From: Pseudomonadota bacterium
Lineage (GTDB): Bacteria; Pseudomonadota; Gammaproteobacteria; Xanthomonadales; Xanthomonadaceae
Direction: 5' to 3'
Length of the DNA stretch: 9,433 nucleotides
Assembly (NCBI GenBank): GCA_023423675.1
Contig: JAFAFD010000012.1
Span: forward strand, 1-9,433
The position numbers and the translations under genes were made by a program. How positions within the stretch are numbered: the stretch's first letter is position 1; every line of letters begins with the position of its first letter. The notes beneath the pieces are model-generated. The model did not search any database. It was not told the DNA's origin and saw only the letters and a program-made list of their open reading frames with translations. Shown here piece after piece: positions 4,972 through 9,433 of the stretch.

Positions 4972-7566
4972 ATGTCAGCTTCCCCCCTTGTCGATCGTTG
5001 GATCGTACTGAAGTTCGGCGGCACCTCGGTGTCGCGTCGCCACCGCTGGGACACGATCGGGAAGCTGGCGAAAAAACGCGCGGAAGAGACCGGTTCGCGC
5101 GTGCTGGTGGTGGTCTCGGCGCTGTCCGGGGTCACCAACGAGCTGACCGCGATCGCCGATGGTGCGTCGGACAGCCGCGACCGCGTGGCCGCCCTGGTCG
5201 AACGCCATGAGGGCTTCCTGGTCGAGCTCGGCCTGGGCCGCGAGGTGCTGGGCGAACGCCTGGCCGCCCTGCAGGGCCTGCTGGATGACCCGCGCGCAAC
5301 CACCCGCCCGCTGGAATGGCAGGCCGAAGTGCTGGGCCAGGGCGAACTGCTGTCCTCGACCCTGGGCGCGGCCTACCTGCACGCCTCGGGCCTGGACATG
5401 GGCTGGATGGACGCCCGCCAGTGGCTGGATGCGATGCCGCCGCAGCCGAACCAGAGCGAGTGGTCGCAGCGCCTGTCGGTGAACTGCCAGTGGCGCGCCG
5501 ACGCCGACTGGATGCAGCGCTTCCGCGCGCAGCCGACCCGCCTGCTGATCACCCAGGGCTTCATTTCCCGTCACGCCGACGGCGGCACCGCCATCCTCGG
5601 CCGCGGTGGCTCGGACACCTCGGCGGCGTACTTCGGTGCGCTGCTCGGCGCCAGCCGCGTGGAAATCTGGACCGACGTGCCGGGCATGTTCAGCGCCAAC
5701 CCGAAGGACGTGCCGGACGCGCGTCTGCTGACCCGCCTGGACTATTACGAAGCGCAGGAAATCGCCACCACCGGCGCCAAGGTGCTGCACCCGCGCTCGA
5801 TCAAGCCGTGCCGCGACGCCGGCGTGCCGATGGCCATCCTCGATACCGAGCGCCCGGAACTGCCGGGCACCAGCATCGACGGCAATGCCGCGCCGGTGCC
5901 GGGGGTGAAGGCGATCAGCCGCCGCAACGGCATCGTGCTGGTGTCGATGGAAGGCATCGGCATGTGGCAGCAGGTCGGCTTCCTGGCCGATGTGTTCGGC
6001 CTGTTCAAGAAGCATGGCCTGTCGGTGGACCTGATCGGTTCGGCCGAAACCAACGTCACCGTGTCGCTGGATCCGTCCGAGAATCTGGTCAACACCGATG
6101 TGCTGGCCGCGCTGTCGGCTGACCTGTCGCAGATCTGCAAGGTGAAGGTGATCGTGCCGTGCGCGGCCATCACCCTGGTCGGCCGTGGCATGCGTTCGCT
6201 GCTGCACAAGCTGTCGGACGTGTGGGCCACCTTCGGCCGCGAGCGCGTGCACATGATCTCGCAGTCGTCCAACGACCTGAACCTGACCTTCGTCATCGAC
6301 GAGGCCGATGCCGATGGCCTGCTGCCGATTCTGCACGCCGAGCTGATCGACAGCGGCGCGATGCCGGTGGAAGAGACCGAAGTGTTCGGCCCGCGCTGGC
6401 GCGAGATCGCCGGCACCGTGCGCCCGCGCGGCACGCCGTGGTGGCGAGGCCAGCGTGCGCACCTGCTGCAGCTGGCCGACGCCGGTACGCCGCGCTACGT
6501 CTACCACCTGCCGACCGTGCGTGCCCGCGCCCGTGCGCTGGCCGCGATCAAGCCGATCGACCAGCGCTACTACGCGATCAAGGCCAACAGCCACCCGGCC
6601 ATCCTGCAGCTGCTGGAAGCCGAAGGCTTCGGCCTGGAATGCGTGTCGCACGGCGAGCTGAAGCACGTGTTCCAGCACCTGCCGGAACTGTCGCCCAAGC
6701 GCGTGCTGTTCACCCCCAGCTTCTGCCCGCGCGAAGAGTACGAAGCCGGCTTCGCGTTCGGCGTCACCGTCACCGTGGACAACCTGGAAGCGCTGCAGCG
6801 CTGGCCGGATCTGTTCCGCAACCGCGAAATCTGGCTGCGCGTGGACCTGGGCCGTGGCGAAGGCCACCATGCCAAGGTCCGCACCGGCGGCAAGGATTCC
6901 AAGTTCGGCCTGCCGATGGCGCGCGTGGACGAGTTCGTGCGCACCGCCACCGATCTGGGCACCCGCGTGGTCGGCCTGCATGCGCACCTGGGCAGCGGCG
7001 TGGAAACCGCGCAGCACTGGCGCCTGATGTGCGATGAGCTGGCCGGTTTCGCCCGCCGCATCGGCAGCGTGCAGACCATCGACATCGGTGGTGGCCTGCC
7101 GATTCCGTACAGCGAGGAAGACGAGCCGTTCGACCTGGACGCCTGGGCCGAGGGCCTGGCCGAGGTCAAGGCGCTGCACCCGGCGTTCCGCCTGGCGATC
7201 GAGCCGGGCCGCTACCTGGTGGCCGAATCGGGCGTGCTGCTGACCCATGCCACCCAGGTGGTGGAAAAGGACGGCGTGCGCCGCGTCGGCCTGGATGCCG
7301 GCATGAACACGCTGATGCGCCCGGCCCTGTACGACGCCTGGCACGACATCGAGAACCTCAGCCGCCAGGGCGGTTATGCCGAAGCGGCGTTCGATGTGGT
7401 CGGCCCGATCTGCGAATCCAGCGATGTGTTCGGCAAGCGCCGCAAGCTGCCGGTGTCGACCGCGCCGGACGACGTGATGCTGATCGCCGACGCCGGTGCC
7501 TACGGCTATGTGATGGCCAACATCTACAACCAGCGGGCGATGCCGCGCGAAGACGTGATCGAGTGA
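4972..7566 (+). CDS. lysAC: Bifunctional aspartate kinase / diaminopimelate decarboxylase
   Basis: The 864-residue fusion holds the first and last enzymes of the DAP route to lysine. The N-terminal aspartate kinase makes aspartyl phosphate from Asp and ATP: KFGGTSVS (14-21), GFISRHADGGTAILGRGGSD (196-215), EIWTDVPGMFSANPKDVPDA (231-250) and TTGAKVLHP (266-274). Two ACT domains follow (about 320-385 and 398-460), the usual site of lysine or threonine feedback. From about 480 is a PLP-dependent decarboxylase turning meso-DAP into lysine: YYAIKANSHP with PLP Lys537, HLGSG (672-676), DIGGG (704-708), EPGRY (744-748), CESSD with catalytic Cys814, and AGAYGY (841-846). All key residues seem intact in both halves. 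Such fusions are known in Xanthomonadaceae. The start at 4972 gives the normal kinase N-terminus, but no Shine-Dalgarno sequence is visible. murL follows after 89 bases on the same strand. Its substrate DAP is also a peptidoglycan stem residue. Confidence 0.97.
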   Translation: MSASPLVDRWIVLKFGGTSVSRRHRWDTIGKLAKKRAEETGSRVLVVVSALSGVTNELTAIADGASDSRDRVAALVERHEGFLVELGLGREVLGERLAALQGLLDDPRATTRPLEWQAEVLGQGELLSSTLGAAYLHASGLDMGWMDARQWLDAMPPQPNQSEWSQRLSVNCQWRADADWMQRFRAQPTRLLITQGFISRHADGGTAILGRGGSDTSAAYFGALLGASRVEIWTDVPGMFSANPKDVPDARLLTRLDYYEAQEIATTGAKVLHPRSIKPCRDAGVPMAILDTERPELPGTSIDGNAAPVPGVKAISRRNGIVLVSMEGIGMWQQVGFLADVFGLFKKHGLSVDLIGSAETNVTVSLDPSENLVNTDVLAALSADLSQICKVKVIVPCAAITLVGRGMRSLLHKLSDVWATFGRERVHMISQSSNDLNLTFVIDEADADGLLPILHAELIDSGAMPVEETEVFGPRWREIAGTVRPRGTPWWRGQRAHLLQLADAGTPRYVYHLPTVRARARALAAIKPIDQRYYAIKANSHPAILQLLEAEGFGLECVSHGELKHVFQHLPELSPKRVLFTPSFCPREEYEAGFAFGVTVTVDNLEALQRWPDLFRNREIWLRVDLGRGEGHHAKVRTGGKDSKFGLPMARVDEFVRTATDLGTRVVGLHAHLGSGVETAQHWRLMCDELAGFARRIGSVQTIDIGGGLPIPYSEEDEPFDLDAWAEGLAEVKALHPAFRLAIEPGRYLVAESGVLLTHATQVVEKDGVRRVGLDAGMNTLMRPALYDAWHDIENLSRQGGYAEAAFDVVGPICESSDVFGKRRKLPVSTAPDDVMLIADAGAYGYVMANIYNQRAMPREDVIE

Positions 7567-7655
7567 TCGTCGCCCTCCGCGCCCTGCACCCGCCCACCGA
7601 CACGTCCTGCGCCTTCGCGCGGGGCGTGCCTGACCGCGCTTGAACTGGATTCACC

Positions 7656-9008
7656 ATGACTGCTTTCGATAAACACCAGGTTTCCCGCTTCCGCTTCGTC
7701 CGCTGTGAATTCGCCGCGGATACCGGCGTGGCCAAGCTGGTCTACGCCTTCGACGACGGCCCGGAGATGGTGGAAACCATCACCGTGCCCGGCGCCCCGT
7801 TCGTGCTGGACGAGGCGCGCGCGGGCGCGGTGCAGCGTGCGCTGCAGCTGCTGCACCTGATCGCCGGTGTCAGCTACTACAAGGCGGGCGTGCCGGAAAC
7901 GGTCAGCATCGACAGCTATGCCATCGATGCCGACACCGCAGCGCTGGTGGAAACGGTCTACCTCAACGGCCTGGGCGAATTCGCCTACCGCAACGGCCTG
8001 AACCTGCGCGGGCGTTTCCGCCTGCCGGTGCAGGGCGACGCGGTGCAGGCGCCGGTGCTGGGCCTGCAGCCGCATGCGCTGGTGGCCATCGGCGGCGGCA
8101 AGGATTCGCTGGTCAGCATCGAAGCGCTGCGCCGTGCCGGCGTGGACGAGACGGTGACCTGGATCGGCGGTTCGCAGCTGATCCGCGCCTGTGCCGAGCG
8201 CACCGGCCTGCCGACCCTGAACCTGGGCCGCGCGCTGGCGCCGGAGCTGTTCGAGCTGAACCGCCAGGGCGCTTGGAACGGGCATATCCCGGTGACTGCG
8301 GTGAACTCGGCGATCATGGTGCTGGCCGCGCTGCTGCAGGGCGTGGACCAGGTGGTGTTCTCCAACGAGCGTTCGGCCAGCTACGGCAGCCAGATTCCAG
8401 GCACTGGCGAAGTGAACCACCAGTGGTCCAAGGGCTGGGCGTTCGAGCAGGCCTTCGGCAACCACGTGCAGAAGCAGGTGGCCGCCGATCTGCAGTACTA
8501 CTCGCTGCTGCGCCCGATGTCCGAGCTGGCGGTGGCCCGCCAGTTCGCCAAGAGCGATTTCTACGACGCGCATTTCTCCAGCTGCAACCGCAACTTCCAC
8601 ATCCTCGGCGAGCGCCCGGTGAACCGCTGGTGCGGCGTCTGCCCGAAGTGCCACTTTGTGTTCCTGGCGCTGGCCCCGTTCATGCCCAAGACCCGCCTGG
8701 TGCGCATCTTCGGTCGCAACCTGCTGGACGACGCCGGCCAGGCCGGTGGCTTCGATGCGCTGCTGGAGTTCCAGGACCACAAGCCGTTTGAATGCGTGGG
8801 CGAAGGCCGCGAATCGCGTGCGGCGATGGCGACCCTGGCGCAGCGCCCGGAATGGAAGGAAGACGTGCTGGTGAAGCGCTTCTGCAACGAGATCCAGCCG
8901 CAGCTGGGTGCCGCTGAACTGGAACTGGCGCCGCTGCTGCAGCTGCAGGGCGAGCACCGCATTCCGGCCGCGCTGTGGGAACGTGTGCGTGAAGATTTCA
9001 CAGCTTGA
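7656..9008 (+). CDS. murL: UDP-N-acetyl-alpha-D-muramoyl-L-alanyl-L-glutamate epimerase MurL
   Basis: The protein has 450 residues, is cytoplasmic and has no signal peptide. MurL inverts the terminal L-Glu of UDP-MurNAc-L-Ala-L-Glu to D-Glu in an ATP-dependent reaction, described for Xanthomonas oryzae. Visible support: a PP-loop-like nucleotide motif IGGGKDS (145-151), as in ATP pyrophosphatases; [12 protein letters not shown] (235-246); a family-like block [16 protein letters not shown] (252-267); and a cysteine cluster C310, C326, C329, C332 (SSCNRNF and WCGVCPKC), which looks like a zinc-binding site. The context is decisive: the next gene is a MurD homologue that overlaps it. The 7656 start has only a weak GGA upstream. 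The 89-base gap after lysAC has no terminator, only a 6-bp GC stem (7617-7622 with 7634-7639), so co-transcription with lysAC is likely. MurL with MurD2 replaces the need for glutamate racemase MurI. Confidence 0.93.
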   Translation: MTAFDKHQVSRFRFVRCEFAADTGVAKLVYAFDDGPEMVETITVPGAPFVLDEARAGAVQRALQLLHLIAGVSYYKAGVPETVSIDSYAIDADTAALVETVYLNGLGEFAYRNGLNLRGRFRLPVQGDAVQAPVLGLQPHALVAIGGGKDSLVSIEALRRAGVDETVTWIGGSQLIRACAERTGLPTLNLGRALAPELFELNRQGAWNGHIPVTAVNSAIMVLAALLQGVDQVVFSNERSASYGSQIPGTGEVNHQWSKGWAFEQAFGNHVQKQVAADLQYYSLLRPMSELAVARQFAKSDFYDAHFSSCNRNFHILGERPVNRWCGVCPKCHFVFLALAPFMPKTRLVRIFGRNLLDDAGQAGGFDALLEFQDHKPFECVGEGRESRAAMATLAQRPEWKEDVLVKRFCNEIQPQLGAAELELAPLLQLQGEHRIPAALWERVREDFTA

Positions 9009-9433
9009 AGGAAAGCGCGTTGCGCTGTGGGGCTGGGGTCGTGAGGGCCGTGCGGCGTTTGCCGTGCTGCGCGCGCGCCTGCCTGCGCTGGCCCTTAGCC
9101 TGTTCTGCCCGGCCGCCGAGGCCGAGGCCGCGCGTGCGGAAACGCAGGGTCAGCTGGACGTGCGCGGTGAACCTACTGCCGAGGCGCTGGCCGCGTTCGA
9201 CGTGGTGATCAAGTCGCCCGGCATCAGCCCCTACCAGCCGATTGCGCTGGCGGCGGCAGGGCAGGGCACGGCCTTCATCGGCGGCACCGCCCTGTGGTTT
9301 GCCGAGCACGCGGCTGAAGATGGCATCGTGCACGACACCGTGTGCGTGACCGGCACCAAGGGCAAGAGCACCACCACCGCGCTGGTCGCGCACCTGCTGC
9401 GCGCCGCCGGCCACCGCACCGGACTGGTCGGCA
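8989..9433 (+). CDS. murD2: UDP-N-acetylmuramoyl-L-alanine--L-glutamate ligase MurD2, 3' end missing
   Basis: The first 148 residues are present, with the rest beyond the window. It is a Mur ligase of the MurD type: an N-terminal Rossmann-like start [14 protein letters not shown] (11-24), which would bind the UDP-sugar; VVIKSPGIS (72-80), a MurD hallmark; and the ATP P-loop [13 protein letters not shown] (120-132). Canonical MurD adds D-Glu to UDP-MurNAc-L-Ala; MurD2 partners of MurL add L-Glu. The specificity is inferred from adjacency to murL, not from residues I can see. The start is GTG at 8989, overlapping murL by 20 bases in the +1 frame, with GGGA about 9 bases upstream; GTG at 8983 is an alternative. 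No ATG start is available in this frame. The overlap implies translational coupling, keeping ligase and epimerase together, since MurD2's L-Glu product is MurL's substrate. Confidence 0.92.
   Translation, partial: MKISQLEGKRVALWGWGREGRAAFAVLRARLPALALSLFCPAAEAEAARAETQGQLDVRGEPTAEALAAFDVVIKSPGISPYQPIALAAAGQGTAFIGGTALWFAEHAAEDGIVHDTVCVTGTKGKSTTTALVAHLLRAAGHRTGLVG

Noticed and set aside
4975..7344. A 789-codon open frame antisense to lysAC.
   Set aside because: It is the GC-rich shadow of a well-supported gene: composition is biased to Ala, Arg, His, Gln and Gly, it has no recognisable domain, and it mirrors the codon positions of lysAC.
7617..7639. Hairpin GCGCGG/CCGCGC between lysAC and murL as a terminator.
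   Set aside because: Six GC pairs with an 11-base loop and no T-run are expected by chance in this composition and would not terminate transcription.
7524..8957. A 477-codon open frame antisense to murL.
   Set aside because: Same shadow effect; the sense strand carries a complete MurL with motifs and an overlapping murD2.

Overview
The window looks like a chromosomal segment of a gamma-proteobacterium of the Xanthomonadaceae, most likely Stenotrophomonas. The evidence is very high GC content with strong GC bias at third codon positions, a fused aspartate kinase/diaminopimelate decarboxylase gene, a murL-murD2 pair, and GTAG-headed inverted-repeat elements of the type known in Stenotrophomonas maltophilia as SMAG elements. 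I see no phage, plasmid, insertion sequence, CRISPR or RNA gene.

Left part (1-2145, all on the minus strand). Reading leftwards, there is a lysine-rich HU-type DNA-binding protein with its own terminator (2145 to 1691). It is followed by a small DUF3861-like protein (1478-1170), a Cys-anchored lipoprotein of unknown role (1113-571) and a secreted YceB-like DUF1439 protein that runs off the left edge (492-1). The last three may be one transcription unit. An 8-bp inverted repeat overlaps the lipoprotein's Shine-Dalgarno sequence.

Middle (2146-4971). A 370-base divergent spacer separates the HU gene from osmC (2516-2947, plus strand), a thiol peroxidase. osmC converges on two tandem PhzF-like genes on the minus strand (3047-3925 and 4021-4896). 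Inverted pairs of GTAG repeats lie at both ends of the first phzF-like gene. One repeat supplies the stop codon of the second.

Right part (4972-9433, plus strand). This is a cell-wall and lysine block. lysAC (4972-7566) encodes the first and last enzymes of the diaminopimelate (DAP)/lysine pathway in one polypeptide. murL (7656-9008) encodes an ATP-using epimerase, and murD2 (from 8989, cut by the window end) an L-Glu ligase. MurD2 adds L-Glu to UDP-MurNAc-L-Ala and MurL then inverts that residue to D-Glu, an alternative to the usual MurI plus MurD route. DAP is both the next residue of the peptidoglycan stem and the substrate of the LysA half of LysAC, so the three genes act around one branch point. 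murL and murD2 overlap and are almost certainly co-translated.

The MurL/MurD2 route is the most distinctive biology here, but it has already been described in Xanthomonas. I found no clearly undescribed system. The less explained signals are small RNA or DNA structures between genes and the repeat-bracketed phzF-like gene.
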